Shown here in pieces: positions 42,666-52,000 of a DNA stretch of 64,000 bases; position 1 is the first letter of the stretch, and the number at the start of each line of letters is the position of its first letter. Both the position numbers and the translations under genes were made by a program. The stretch is taken from contig JAFTWV010000046.1 of the NCBI GenBank assembly GCA_017465155.1, forward strand, positions 1 through 64,000, written 5' to 3'. This stretch comes from Clostridia bacterium. Lineage in GTDB: Bacteria; Bacillota; Clostridia; Christensenellales; Aristaeellaceae. Below the pieces are notes generated by a model. That model was not told where the DNA came from. It ran no database searches and worked only from the letters and a program-made list of their open reading frames with translations.

Positions 42666-44177
42666 TTACGCTTCGATTGCCTTCTGCAGGGGCTCGAAGT
42701 TGATGCCCTCGCAATCCTTGATCGCATTGTACAGGCCGTTCAGCATAATCTTCACGCCGCCGGGAACATCACTTTCCACGTTGAGGGGCAGCACCGGATC
42801 ATGCACCGACAGACGCAGCAGGAACCATCCGTTGTCCATGCCGCCCTCCAGATCGAAGGAAATGCGTACACCCTCGCGGTTATCGGGCGCAATGTGCCAG
42901 CTGTCCGCCGCATTGGCATAGTCCAGCACCTTCTGAATAGCCACCTTGCCCGCTTCGCGGAAGTCCTCCGCGGTGATGTTCAGGCGAATCTCCTTGCTCT
43001 CCACAGGCTCCTGAAGATCAGCAATCAGGCTGCCGAGGTTCTTGCCCTCCTGCTTGAGCTTCATCGCGCGGACGATCAGCACGGTCACCAGATACATGCC
43101 GTCATCAAGGAAGTGATTCTCCTTGAGCGCCGCATGGCCGCTGGTCTCAATGGCAAGCGGACAGCTGATGCCATCTGCATTCAGACGGATCGCCTCGTCG
43201 ATGACATTGCGATAGCCGCGCTTGTAGCGGTAATGCTCTCCGCCCCAGTCGTTGATAAACTTCTTCAGGCCAGCACTGGTGACGGAATCTGTCACAATGG
43301 TCTGGCCAGGCTTCTCATCCAGCAGGATGGCAGAAATCAGGGCAATCAGACGATTGCGGTTGATCTCGCTGCCGTCAGCATCCACAACAGCCGCGCGGTC
43401 GCAGTCCGTATCGAAGATCACGCCCAGATCCGCGCCGGCCTTCATCACCGCCGCAGAAATAGAAGCCATCGCGTCGGCATTTTCCGGATTCGGAACATGA
43501 TTGGGGAACATGCCATCAGGCTCCAGGAACTGGCTGCCTTCAATCCACGCGCCCAGCTCTTCCATCAGGTGTGCGTAGAAGCCGCCTGCGCCGTTGCCCG
43601 CGTCAACCACAATATGCAGGCCCAGCAGAGGCTTCTGCACATCGGTGCCAAGGCCCTTGCGAATACGGTCAGCCAACTGATCCTTATAAGTGGGCAGGAA
43701 GGGCTTCTCGGTGATCGTACCAGCCAGTGCCATGCTTTCAGGATCATAGGTGGACGCCATTTCCAGCAGCGTCTTTACGTCCTTGCCGTCCAGGCCGCCC
43801 TCCTCCACGAAGAACTTCAGGCCGTTCTTATCATAGGGGTGATGGCTGGCGGTGATCATGATAGAGCCGTCAGGCTGGAAGCCAGGGGTGATGATGCTCA
43901 TATACATTGCAGGCGTGGTACACATGCCGAAATTCAGTACCGCTGCGCCGGCCTTGGATACGCCCTCAGCTGCAGCCTGCAGCAGCGCAGGGCCGGAAAT
44001 ACGGCTGTCACGGCCAAGAGCGATGGTCACCTGTGTGACGGGCTTCTTCTTCTTTTCGGCGATAAAGCGTGCAAACGCCATACCAAGGCACATTGCCACA
44101 TGAGGGGTCAGCGTCGGGTTCTCGCCCACTGCCGTGCCGCGAACATCGGAGCCGCTCTTGAGTTTCATCCAATCCAT
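42666..44177 (-). CDS. Phosphoglucomutase/phosphomannomutase family protein
   Basis: 503 residues, four-domain alpha-D-phosphohexomutase. The catalytic serine lies in SIMITASHHPYDKNGLKFF near residue 100, the metal loop in VIFDTDCDRAAVVDADG near residue 240, the sugar loop in ETSGHAAL and the phosphate site in DNREGVRISFDLEGG. Sugar specificity is not decided by sequence. GGGAGG precedes the ATG. The enzyme likely feeds polysaccharide precursors. Confidence 0.92.
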   Translation of the reverse strand: MDWMKLKSGSDVRGTAVGENPTLTPHVAMCLGMAFARFIAEKKKKPVTQVTIALGRDSRISGPALLQAAAEGVSKAGAAVLNFGMCTTPAMYMSIITPGFQPDGSIMITASHHPYDKNGLKFFVEEGGLDGKDVKTLLEMASTYDPESMALAGTITEKPFLPTYKDQLADRIRKGLGTDVQKPLLGLHIVVDAGNGAGGFYAHLMEELGAWIEGSQFLEPDGMFPNHVPNPENADAMASISAAVMKAGADLGVIFDTDCDRAAVVDADGSEINRNRLIALISAILLDEKPGQTIVTDSVTSAGLKKFINDWGGEHYRYKRGYRNVIDEAIRLNADGISCPLAIETSGHAALKENHFLDDGMYLVTVLIVRAMKLKQEGKNLGSLIADLQEPVESKEIRLNITAEDFREAGKVAIQKVLDYANAADSWHIAPDNREGVRISFDLEGGMDNGWFLLRLSVHDPVLPLNVESDVPGGVKIMLNGLYNAIKDCEGINFEPLQKAIEA

Positions 44178-44221
44178 GTTGATTACCTCCCTGTAATCCT
44201 GTCCTGTATCGTGATTATTGC

Positions 44222-44917
44222 TTACATGCTCTGGTCGCTGACCGCCTCGTCATATGCGCCGCGCATCAGGTGGTAAAGCGGCGCAAGGGCCAGAAAATCC
44301 TTCCTGACCTGCTCAAGGATGGCCGTGGTATAGATGCTGTTCATATCAGGATGTCCCTTGCCAACATATACATCCCGCATGGTGTACCAGCCCTGCAGTC
44401 CCAGCGGAACCTCAGGCGGAATTTCCATGCGCTTCCACGAATTGCCGTATACCACAAAGTCATTTCCGGCCAGATCGCACCGGCTGATGATCTTTGCGAC
44501 TTCATCCGGCCTTGCGGCAATGCGGCGGCGCAGGCATTCCATCATCGGGCGGTTCTCCCCCCATGTGCCCATGCCCCAGCCAAGGGTTGTGGGCCCCAGC
44601 TCAAAGAAGAAATTAACACTGCCCTCCCTCGGCTCCGCCGCCCTGCGGAAGCAAAGCCACAGATGATCCCGGAAGGGCGACTTATCCTTTGAGAAGCGCG
44701 TATCGCGGTGGATGCGCGACAGACACTTGTAGGGCCTGATCTCCATGAGCGGGTCAATCTGCTGCATCGTCGGTGCAAGCTCCTCGATGAACGTATGGAA
44801 AACAGCCTTCACGTGCTGCTCGTAGCGCTCGCGATTCGCTGCAAAATAGGTCTTGTCGTTGTGAAAGCGGATATCCAAGAAAAATTGAAGCGTTTCCTCC
44901 CGGAAGCCGGTGAACAT
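44222..44917 (-). CDS. DUF2461 domain protein
   Basis: 231 residues, the size of the DUF2461/TIGR02453 family. Recognised by FTGFREETLQFFLDIRFHNDK, LSRIHRDTRFSKDKSPFRDHL and FFELGPTTLGWGMGTWG. No function is known for this family. AGGAGGTG precedes the ATG. Confidence 0.88.
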   Translation of the reverse strand: MFTGFREETLQFFLDIRFHNDKTYFAANRERYEQHVKAVFHTFIEELAPTMQQIDPLMEIRPYKCLSRIHRDTRFSKDKSPFRDHLWLCFRRAAEPREGSVNFFFELGPTTLGWGMGTWGENRPMMECLRRRIAARPDEVAKIISRCDLAGNDFVVYGNSWKRMEIPPEVPLGLQGWYTMRDVYVGKGHPDMNSIYTTAILEQVRKDFLALAPLYHLMRGAYDEAVSDQSM

Positions 44918-44995
44918 AACGCACCTCCTGATTACACTCCTCTATTATAAACGCTCCATCAGGATTTTTCAACCGCCGAAGCGCCGATTTTGCAA

Positions 44996-45037
44996 GAAAA
45001 AACGGTACAGTCTGCCATTTCAGCTGACTGCACCGTG
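44996..45037 (-). terminator. Terminator of the thrS operon
   Basis: Minus strand ACGGTGCAGTC / GACTGTACCGT with TTTTTTC, immediately past the second thrS. Confidence 0.88.
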
Positions 45038-45043
45038 ATATCA

Positions 45044-46843
45044 TCAGTCGTGTACGAGATCCTTGATCTCCTGCTTGAGCTTAGCCAGCATCTCATCGAC
45101 GCTCATCACGCCGAAATTGCCGCCCTTACGGTCACGCAGCGCCACAACCTTATCCTCGACCTCCTTGTCGCCAAGAACGATCATGTAGGGCACCTTTTCC
45201 ATCTGTGCCTCGCGGATCTTGAAGCCGATCTTCTCATTGCGGGGATCGACCTCCACGCGCAGGCCCTCGGCCTCCAGCATCGCCTTGAGCTCATAGGCCC
45301 AGTCATCGCTGCGGTCGGTGATGGTCAGGATGCGCACCTGCTCCGGAGCCAGCCACAGCGGCAGCGCGCCGGCGTACTTCTCGATCAGCAGCGCCAGCGT
45401 GCGCTCATAGCAGCCGATGGAGGTACGGTGGATGATGTAGGGCGTCTTCTTCTGGCCGTCGGAATCGACGTACTCCATGCCGAACTTCTCCGCCAGCAGC
45501 ATGTCGATCTGGATGGTGATCAGAGTGTCTTCCTTGCCGAAGACGTTCTTGATCTGGATGTCCAGCTTCGGGCCGTAGAAGGCAGCCTCGTCGATACCGA
45601 TGGCGTAGGGCACCTCCAGCTCGTCAAGGATCTGCTTCATAGTGCTCTGAGCAATCTCCCACTGCTCGGGCGTGCCCTCATACTTATCGGTACGGGCGGG
45701 ATCCCACTGGCTGAAGCGGTAGGACACATCCTCGATCAGGCCCACGGCGGTCAGCATGTAGCGGGCCAGCTCCAGACAATCGCGGAACTCCTTCATCAGC
45801 TGATCGGGTCGCAGGATCAGATGGCCCTCGGAGATGGTGAACTGACGCACGCGGATCAGGCCATGCATCTCGCCGGAATCCTCGTTGCGGAACAGCGTGG
45901 AGGTCTCGCCCAGGCGCATCGGCAGCTCGCGGTAGGAGCGCTGACGATTCAGGAACACCTGATACTGGAAGGGGCAGGTCATGGGGCGCAGGGCGAAGCA
46001 CTCCTTCGTCTCGTCGTCCGCATCGCCCAGGATGAACATGCCGTCGCGGTAGTGATCCCAGTGGCCGGAGATGCGGTAGAGGTCACGCTTGGCCATGTAG
46101 GGGGTCTTCGTCAGCAGGTAGCCGCGGCGGGCTTCCTCGTCCTCGACAAAGCGCTGCAGGGTCTGGATAACCTTCGCGCCCTTGGGCAGCAGAATCGGCA
46201 GGCCCTGACCGATCTCCTCCACCGTGGTGAAGTACTCCAGCTCGCGGCCGAGCTTGTTGTGGTCGCGCTTGCGTGCTTCCTCCTGCTGCTTCATATAGGC
46301 TTCCAGCTCATCCTTTGAACCGAAGGCCGTGCCGTAGATACGGGTGAGCATCTTGTTGTTCTTGTCGTTCTTCCAGTAGGCGCCGGAGAGCTGCGTCAGG
46401 CGGAAGGCCTTCAGCGCCTTGGTGTAGCACAGGTGCGGGCCGACGCACATGTCGATGTAATCGCCCTGCTGGAAGAAAGTCAGCGTCACGTCCTCCGCGA
46501 GGTCGCCGATGTGCTCGACCTTGTAGATTTCGCCGCGCTCCTCCATCAGCTTGATCGCCTCGTCACGGGACAGCGCAAAGGGCTTGATGGGCAGGTTCTT
46601 CTTGACGATCGCCTGCATTTCCTTCTCGATAGCAGGCAGGTCGCCGTCGGTCAGCTTCGTGTCGCCCAGGTCAACGTCATAGTAGAAGCCGTTCTCGGTT
46701 GCGGGGCCGTAAGCGAAGTGCGCCTGCGGATACAGGTTCTTCACCGCCTGCGCCAGAATATGAGCAGCCGTATGGCGAAGGACGTGCAGCTCCTCCTCAG
46801 CGGGGCATTCGGCGACCGTACCGTTGTTGTAGATGATCTTCAT
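45044..46843 (-). CDS. Threonyl-tRNA synthetase, alternative catalytic type (second gene)
   Basis: 599 residues. The editing domain (about 15-180) is nearly the same as in the upstream gene, with HTAAH and DMCVGPHL. The catalytic core is of another type: LRPMTCPFQYQVF, RYELP-like RSYRELPMRLGETSTLFRNE, then FTISEGHLILRPDQ and IIHRTSIGCYERTLALLIEK. The three residues expected to bind zinc (Cys, His, His) are kept. The anticodon domain ends the protein. An N-terminal TGS domain is missing. It lies 30 bases behind the upstream copy in one operon. Confidence 0.92.
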   Translation of the reverse strand: MKIIYNNGTVAECPAEEELHVLRHTAAHILAQAVKNLYPQAHFAYGPATENGFYYDVDLGDTKLTDGDLPAIEKEMQAIVKKNLPIKPFALSRDEAIKLMEERGEIYKVEHIGDLAEDVTLTFFQQGDYIDMCVGPHLCYTKALKAFRLTQLSGAYWKNDKNNKMLTRIYGTAFGSKDELEAYMKQQEEARKRDHNKLGRELEYFTTVEEIGQGLPILLPKGAKVIQTLQRFVEDEEARRGYLLTKTPYMAKRDLYRISGHWDHYRDGMFILGDADDETKECFALRPMTCPFQYQVFLNRQRSYRELPMRLGETSTLFRNEDSGEMHGLIRVRQFTISEGHLILRPDQLMKEFRDCLELARYMLTAVGLIEDVSYRFSQWDPARTDKYEGTPEQWEIAQSTMKQILDELEVPYAIGIDEAAFYGPKLDIQIKNVFGKEDTLITIQIDMLLAEKFGMEYVDSDGQKKTPYIIHRTSIGCYERTLALLIEKYAGALPLWLAPEQVRILTITDRSDDWAYELKAMLEAEGLRVEVDPRNEKIGFKIREAQMEKVPYMIVLGDKEVEDKVVALRDRKGGNFGVMSVDEMLAKLKQEIKDLVHD

Positions 46844-46873
46844 GATCTGTTCCTCCTGTATATGTGCTTGATA

Positions 46874-48637
46874 TTATACGCGTTCACGGATTTCCTTTTC
46901 GATCTTGTCAATGAAGGCGTCCAGCGTGCAGGTTTCGGTGGCGTCCGTCGCACGATCACGGACGGACACCATGCCCTCCTCGACCTCCTTGCCGCCGAGG
47001 ATCAGCATGTACGGAACGCGGTCGACCTGACGCGCCTCGCGGATCTTGTAGCCGATCTTCTCGTTCCGGTCGTCCAGCTCCACGCGGATGCGGCGGGTCT
47101 TCAGCTTCTTGTAGACTTCTGCAGCATAATCCAGGCTCTTGTCCGACACAGGCAGCACCTTCACCTGAACCGGCGCCATCCACGTGGGGAACTTGCCCGC
47201 GAAGTGCTCCGTCAGGATGCCGATGAAACGCTCGATCGAGCCATAGCAGACGCGGTGGATCATGATGGGCTGCTTCTTCGACCCATCCTCTGCGACATAC
47301 TCCAGCTGGAAGTTCTGCGGCAGTTGGAAATCCAGCTGGATCGTGCCGCACTGCCACGTTCTGCCCAGGCAATCGCGCAGGTGGAAGTCGATCTTCGGGC
47401 CGTAGAACGCGCCGTCGCCCTCATTTATGGTGTAGGGCATGCCCAGACGCTCCAGCGCGGTCTTCAGGCCGTTGGTCGCGTCCTCCCAGTCCTCGTCCGA
47501 GCCCATCGAATTCTCCGGGCGGGTGGACAGCTCCACAAAGTACTCAAACCCGAACTTCGAATACACCTCATTGATCAGGTGCACCACACCGGCGATCTCG
47601 TCCGGGATCTGCTCGCGGGTCATGAAGACATGCGCGTCATCCTGCGTGAAGCAGCGGACACGGAACAGTCCATGCAGCGCACCCTTCAGCTCATGCCGGT
47701 GGACAAGTCCCAGCTCGCCCACGCGCATGGGCAGGTCGCGGTAGCTGTGGGGCTCATTCTTGTACACCAGCACACCGCCGGGGCAGTTCATGGGCTTGAC
47801 GCAGAAGTCCTCCTCGTCGATCTTCGTGGCATACATGTTGTCCTTGTAATGATCCCAGTGGCCGCTGGTCTCCCAGAGGCGGCGGTTCATCATCATGGGG
47901 GTGGAGACCTCCACATAGTCCGCCGCGTAGTGGATATCGCGCCAGTAGTCGATCAGCGCATTCTTGAGCAGCATGCCCTTGGGCAGGAAGAACGGGAAGC
48001 CAGGGCCCTCATCGGAGAACATGAACAGGCCCATCTCCTTGCCGATGCGGCGGTGATCGCGCTTCTCAGCCTCGGCGATCATGCGCTCGTACTCCGCCAG
48101 CTCTTCACCGTTGCGGAAAGCGATGCCGCGGATGCGGGTGAGCATCTTGTTGTCCTTGTCGTTCTTCCAATAAGCGCCGGAAACCGCAGTCAGCTTGAAA
48201 GCCTTCAAGGCCTTCGTGTAACACAGATGCGGGCCGACGCACATGTCGATGTAATCGCCCTGCTGGTAGAAGGTGAGCGTCACGTCTTCGGCCAGATCGC
48301 CGATGTGCTCAACCTTGTACTTTTCGCCGCGCTCCTCCATCAGCCGGATGGCTTCCTCGCGGCTGAGGGCAAAGGGCTTGATGGGCAGGTTCTTCTTGAC
48401 GATCGCCTGCATTTCCTTCTCGATCGCAGGCAGGTCTTCCTCGGACAGCTTCACGTCGCCAAGGTCAACGTCATAGTAGAAGCCGTTCTCGGTAGCAGGA
48501 CCATAGGCGAAGTGCGCCTGCGGATACAGGTTCTGCACCGCCTGCGCGAGGATGTGCGCCGCGCTGTGGCGAAGAACATGCAGCTCGTCCTCAGCGGGGC
48601 ATTCGTTGACCGTACCGTTGTTATAGATGATCTTCAT
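46874..48637 (-). CDS. thrS: Threonyl-tRNA synthetase, standard type (first gene)
   Basis: 587 residues. Standard bacterial ThrRS core: VKPMNCPGGVLVYKNEPHSY, GALHGLFRVRCFTQDDAHVF and IMIHRVCYGSIERFIGIL. The editing domain starts at HVLRHSAAHIL and has DMCVGPHL. The N-terminal TGS domain (about 60 residues in E. coli) is absent; the protein begins MKIIYNNGTV. GGGAGG is upstream of the ATG; a longer frame would run through the T-box terminator. It is controlled by the T-box leader. Confidence 0.95.
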   Translation of the reverse strand: MKIIYNNGTVNECPAEDELHVLRHSAAHILAQAVQNLYPQAHFAYGPATENGFYYDVDLGDVKLSEEDLPAIEKEMQAIVKKNLPIKPFALSREEAIRLMEERGEKYKVEHIGDLAEDVTLTFYQQGDYIDMCVGPHLCYTKALKAFKLTAVSGAYWKNDKDNKMLTRIRGIAFRNGEELAEYERMIAEAEKRDHRRIGKEMGLFMFSDEGPGFPFFLPKGMLLKNALIDYWRDIHYAADYVEVSTPMMMNRRLWETSGHWDHYKDNMYATKIDEEDFCVKPMNCPGGVLVYKNEPHSYRDLPMRVGELGLVHRHELKGALHGLFRVRCFTQDDAHVFMTREQIPDEIAGVVHLINEVYSKFGFEYFVELSTRPENSMGSDEDWEDATNGLKTALERLGMPYTINEGDGAFYGPKIDFHLRDCLGRTWQCGTIQLDFQLPQNFQLEYVAEDGSKKQPIMIHRVCYGSIERFIGILTEHFAGKFPTWMAPVQVKVLPVSDKSLDYAAEVYKKLKTRRIRVELDDRNEKIGYKIREARQVDRVPYMLILGGKEVEEGMVSVRDRATDATETCTLDAFIDKIEKEIRERV

Positions 48638-48667
48638 TGGGTTTCCTCCCTTCTCGTCGATGGGACG

Positions 48668-48940
48668 AAAAAACGCTCGTCCCCCGCGTTGCTTCGAGGG
48701 ACGAGCGCTCATAAGATCATTTCAAAGGCCGCAGCCATGCAAATCGATCTGACGAATCAGCCCGTGGTTCCACCCTGATTGGTTCTCTTTGGCGCTGTAT
48801 CGCGCGCCTCGCGGCCCGATCGGGAGGTGGTCTTCACCGGCCCTACTCTGCCGATGCGCTTTCAGCCGAGGGTCATCGACCCAAGACGCATCTCTCTGTC
48901 AGGCATTTCATGCCGGGTACTCTTCTCCGTCATTTCAGAC
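48668..48940 (-). promoter_or_regulatory. T-box riboswitch of the thrS operon
   Basis: The minus-strand leader shows GAAGAGTA (48918-48925) near the stem I base, the T-box core AGGGTGGAACCACGGG (48761-48776), and a strong terminator AGCGCTCGTCCC / GGGACGAGCGTTTTTT (48668-48709). A likely specifier is the Thr codon ACC at 48829-48831 in GAAGACCACC. Uncharged tRNA-Thr should permit read-through into both synthetase genes. Confidence 0.92.
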
Positions 48941-48949
48941 GATGCAACA

Positions 48950-48978
48950 AGTATAGACCCCGGAACCGGATTTGTCAA
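48950..48978 (-). promoter_or_regulatory. Promoter of the thrS T-box leader
   Basis: Minus strand TTGACA, 17 bases, TATACT. Confidence 0.8.
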
Positions 48979-48994
48979 GCATTTTCGCGTATTA

Positions 48995-50167
48995 TTACCG
49001 CAGCGCAGCATCGAGCATCGCCAGCATCGCGCCTGATGCATCCTGATTATACGACCACACGGCCGTGCCCTGCAGTCCCTGCTCAATCAGCCAGGAGCAT
49101 TTGAAGGCAATCGAACGGTCGTCCTCCGCACTGACGAAGCTGCTGCCGTCAAACCAGTACGCAGCCTGCGCGTCCTCATCATAATGACATACGTAGCCGT
49201 CATCGGTAAGCCGCAGCACATGATCAAACCCGACGGTCTTGTTGCCGCTGGTACCCGCACGCTGCGCCAGTCCGTCTCCGCCGCCGCTGACCTGCCGCCA
49301 CACGCGTCCATATGCGGGGATTCCCAGAAGAATCTTGCTCCGGGACAGTCCGCTGTCCACCAGCGCCTGCACGGCACGCGCCCCGGTGTTGGCCTTATTG
49401 GAGCCGGGGTACAATCCGGCATGATGCCCCGTCTGCTTATCAAAGCCAGACAGGTCATAAGCCATGACAACTGCCTGATCCAGCAGAGCATCCAATCTTT
49501 CCGGGTCGATGACCTTCATATGGCTGTCGCCTGCACCGAGGGCCACGGACAGGATGTACTCCCGGCCATGAAGCGTCTCCCGCTGGTCAAGGCCCTCCCG
49601 CAGGAGTGCCAGCAGCGCATACCAGTTCTCCACGTCCTCCGGGCGGCTCTTGATTCCGTTGCCGGATATACCGGGATATTCCCAGTCTATATCAACCCCA
49701 TGAAAGCCATGCTTATCCATCAACGCAAGGATGCTGTCTGCAAGAGCCCTGCGCCCCTCTTCCGTCGCGCATGCATCGGAAAAGCCTTCAGCACCCCAGC
49801 CGCCCACGGACAGAACGCCGTCAATGTGCGGATGCTTCTTCAGGAAGGCTTCTGCCTTGCGGATTCCCATCCAGTGACTGCCGTCTGCCTTTCCGTTTTT
49901 GATGAGCGCAAAGCTGTAATTGAGCTGGTCAAGCTTATCTGCATCAGATGCACGCAGGTCAAGGCCTGCTTCATCCATCACGTACATTACCGTACGCCCC
50001 CAACGCGTCTTCATGGGCGCCTCCCCTTCCGCAATGACCTGCGGTACCGGCGGATCTGCGCCAAGCACCGTCATCGTTCCTGCTGCCAGTACAAGCGCCG
50101 TCATCAGCGCCCGCATGCGTATCCGTCGTACCTTTCGATCCTTTGTACGCGGCCTGATCACAGGCAT
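48995..50167 (-). CDS. Secreted glycoside hydrolase family 18 protein
   Basis: 390 residues. A basic N-terminus and hydrophobic stretch (MRALMTALVLAAGTMTVLGADP) act as signal or anchor. The GH18 barrel has SVGGWG near residue 125 and the catalytic DxxDxDxE as FHGVDIDWEYPG near 160; MAYDLSGFD and a terminal TAVWSYNQD fit too. It should cleave chitin-like or peptidoglycan glycan chains; in sporulating bacteria such enzymes include YaaH-type spore lysins, but no LysM domain is seen. CCGGAGGTG precedes the ATG. Confidence 0.88.
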   Translation of the reverse strand: MPVIRPRTKDRKVRRIRMRALMTALVLAAGTMTVLGADPPVPQVIAEGEAPMKTRWGRTVMYVMDEAGLDLRASDADKLDQLNYSFALIKNGKADGSHWMGIRKAEAFLKKHPHIDGVLSVGGWGAEGFSDACATEEGRRALADSILALMDKHGFHGVDIDWEYPGISGNGIKSRPEDVENWYALLALLREGLDQRETLHGREYILSVALGAGDSHMKVIDPERLDALLDQAVVMAYDLSGFDKQTGHHAGLYPGSNKANTGARAVQALVDSGLSRSKILLGIPAYGRVWRQVSGGGDGLAQRAGTSGNKTVGFDHVLRLTDDGYVCHYDEDAQAAYWFDGSSFVSAEDDRSIAFKCSWLIEQGLQGTAVWSYNQDASGAMLAMLDAALR

Positions 50168-50199
50168 CACGTTCACCTCCGGATATGCTTTCGCGATGG

Positions 50200-50228
50200 A
50201 TGATACCACATATTATCGAATCTGTCAC
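50200..50228 (-). promoter_or_regulatory. Promoter of the GH18 gene
   Basis: Minus strand GTGACA, 17 bases, TATCAT. Confidence 0.45.
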
Positions 50229-50289
50229 TGTTATTTTGCGGAAGCAATGCATTTCCTGCCGGATTCTGCCGCAGCTTCGCGGATTCTGC

Positions 50290-50318
50290 TTGACACATCG
50301 CAACGAGTGTTGTATCTT
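50290..50318 (+). promoter_or_regulatory. Promoter of the uridine kinase-like gene
   Basis: TTGACA, 17 bases, TATCTT. Confidence 0.6.
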
Positions 50319-50353
50319 TTACCTCAGGAGAAACCTTCGGGAGGTATGTGCAT

Positions 50354-50980
50354 ATGATATTCATAGGTATCTGCGGCGCCAGCGGCAGCGGCAAATCCAC
50401 ACTGGCGCAATCCCTTTCGGACAAGCTGGGAAGCCGCTGCTATGTCCTGCAGCAGGACTGCTATTACCGCGATCATTCACATCTGTCCTTTGAGGAACGC
50501 ACGCAGCTCAATTATGACGAGCCGTCCATCTTCAACCATGACGAGCTGCTGGCCGACGTACAGCGCCTGCTTGACGGACAGCCCATTACCCGCAAGGGGT
50601 ACAACTACGCCGAGCATCGCCGCGCTGATACGGATGAGCTGATCACTCCGCCGGATGTACTGATTCTGGAGGGAATCCACTGCTTCCACGATTCCCGGCT
50701 GCTTGACCTGATGTACCTGAAGCTGTACATGAACGTTGATGCGGATATCTGCCTGCTGCGCCGCATTGAGCGGGATATCACCGAGCGCGGGCGTTCCATT
50801 GACAGCATTTCGGACCAGTATCGCCGCACCGTCCGCCCCATGTTCGAGCAGTATATCCGTAATTATATCAGCCTTGCGGACGTGATTGTCGCACGCGGCG
50901 GCAAAAACGCACGCATCGTTGAGATTCTCGCTGGTTATGTTTCCGACGAGCTGAACAAACGCAGAAGCGAAAATTCATAA
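50354..50980 (+). CDS. udk: Uridine kinase-like P-loop kinase
   Basis: 208 residues. Walker A GICGASGSGKSTLAQSLSDKL near residue 5; LQQDCYYRDHSHLSFEERTQ and NYDEPSIFNHDELL near residues 35-60 are typical of uridine/cytidine kinases, as is RRIERDITERGRSIDSISDQY. It phosphorylates uridine and cytidine in pyrimidine salvage. ATG at 50354 is preferred to a GTG two codons upstream because of the GGGAGG spacing. Confidence 0.9.
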   Translation: MIFIGICGASGSGKSTLAQSLSDKLGSRCYVLQQDCYYRDHSHLSFEERTQLNYDEPSIFNHDELLADVQRLLDGQPITRKGYNYAEHRRADTDELITPPDVLILEGIHCFHDSRLLDLMYLKLYMNVDADICLLRRIERDITERGRSIDSISDQYRRTVRPMFEQYIRNYISLADVIVARGGKNARIVEILAGYVSDELNKRRSENS

Positions 50981-51014
50981 CCCCTGACCCTGAACCGATA
51001 AGGAGGAGGTCATC

Positions 51015-51884
51015 ATGATGGCGTCAAAGGTTTTCTTTTCCCGTACGATCACGCCAGAGAAGGTGCTGGAGCTTTACGGACTTTGCGGTCTGTCTCTGGA
51101 GGGGAATGTCGCCGTAAAGCTTCATTCCGGCGAGAAAGGCAATCAGAACTTCCTGGGGCCGGATTTCTGGAAGCCTGTGATCGATCATGTCCACGGCACG
51201 GTTGTTGAGTGCAACACCGCCTACGCCGGCAGCCGCAACGTGACGGACAAGCACATCCAGACCATGGCCGACCATGGCTGGAGCAAACATTTCCCCGTTG
51301 ACATCATGGACGGCGAGGGCCCTGATCTGCAGCTGCTGATTCCCGGCGGCAAGGCCATCCAGAAGAACTTCGTCGGCAAGAATCTGACGAAATACGATTC
51401 CCTGCTGGTGCTCTCCCACTTTAAGGGACACCCAATGGGCGGCTTCGGCGGCGCAATCAAGCAGCTGTCCATCGGTATCGCATCCTCTTATGGCAAGGCA
51501 TATATCCATGGCGGCGGCGATGCAAAGAAGTCCTTCGGCGGAGAACAGACAGCCTTTCTGGAATCCATGGCCGATGCAGCATCTTCCGTGGCAAAGCGCT
51601 TTGCCGGAAAAGCAGTATACATCAACGTGATGAAGAACCTGTCCGTTGACTGCGACTGCTGCGCCGTAGCCGAAGACCCCTGCATGGCGGATATCGGTAT
51701 AATGGCGTCCCTTGATCCCATCGCCATTGATCAGGCCTGCCTTGATCTCGTGTATGCTGCAACGGATGATCCCGGGCAGAAGCACATGTTGGAGCGCATC
51801 GAAAGCCGCAATGGCGTACATACCATTGAAGCCGCTGCTGCATTGGGCTTTGGCAGCCGCGAATATGAACTGGTTGAGCTCTGA
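51015..51884 (+). CDS. DUF362 domain protein
   Basis: 289 residues. The DUF362 features are VAVKLHSGEKGNQNFLGPDF, the central LLVLSHFKGHPMGGFGGAIKQLSIG, and SVDCDCCAVAEDPCMADIGI with a Cys cluster near residue 215. Often fused to or next to ferredoxin domains; here the ferredoxin domain is absent. Likely redox or iron-sulfur related, function unknown. AAGGAGGAGG precedes the ATG. Confidence 0.85.
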   Translation: MMASKVFFSRTITPEKVLELYGLCGLSLEGNVAVKLHSGEKGNQNFLGPDFWKPVIDHVHGTVVECNTAYAGSRNVTDKHIQTMADHGWSKHFPVDIMDGEGPDLQLLIPGGKAIQKNFVGKNLTKYDSLLVLSHFKGHPMGGFGGAIKQLSIGIASSYGKAYIHGGGDAKKSFGGEQTAFLESMADAASSVAKRFAGKAVYINVMKNLSVDCDCCAVAEDPCMADIGIMASLDPIAIDQACLDLVYAATDDPGQKHMLERIESRNGVHTIEAAAALGFGSREYELVEL

Positions 51885-51897
51885 TTGAGCCCTGTCC

Positions 51898-51929
51898 GAG
51901 GAGCTGCGCGTCTGCGGCTCCTCCTTTTT
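51898..51929 (+). terminator. Terminator of the DUF362 gene
   Basis: GAGGAGC / GCTCCTC stem then TTTTTGGTTTTT. Confidence 0.82.
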
Positions 51930-51956
51930 GGTTTTTCTCGGAAAATCAGGGATCAG

Positions 51957-51984
51957 AAAAGGAGACCGTCTTTCGACGGCCTCC
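51957..51984 (-). terminator. Terminator of the FN3/SH3 secreted protein gene
   Basis: Minus strand GGAGGCCGTC / GACGGTCTCC then TTTTC. Confidence 0.82.
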
Positions 51985-52000
51985 TCTTTTGGTTTCAGGC

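Noticed and set aside
46433..48778. A 781-codon open frame antisense to the two thrS genes
   Set aside because: Internal repeats in it merely mirror the similarity between the two synthetase genes.
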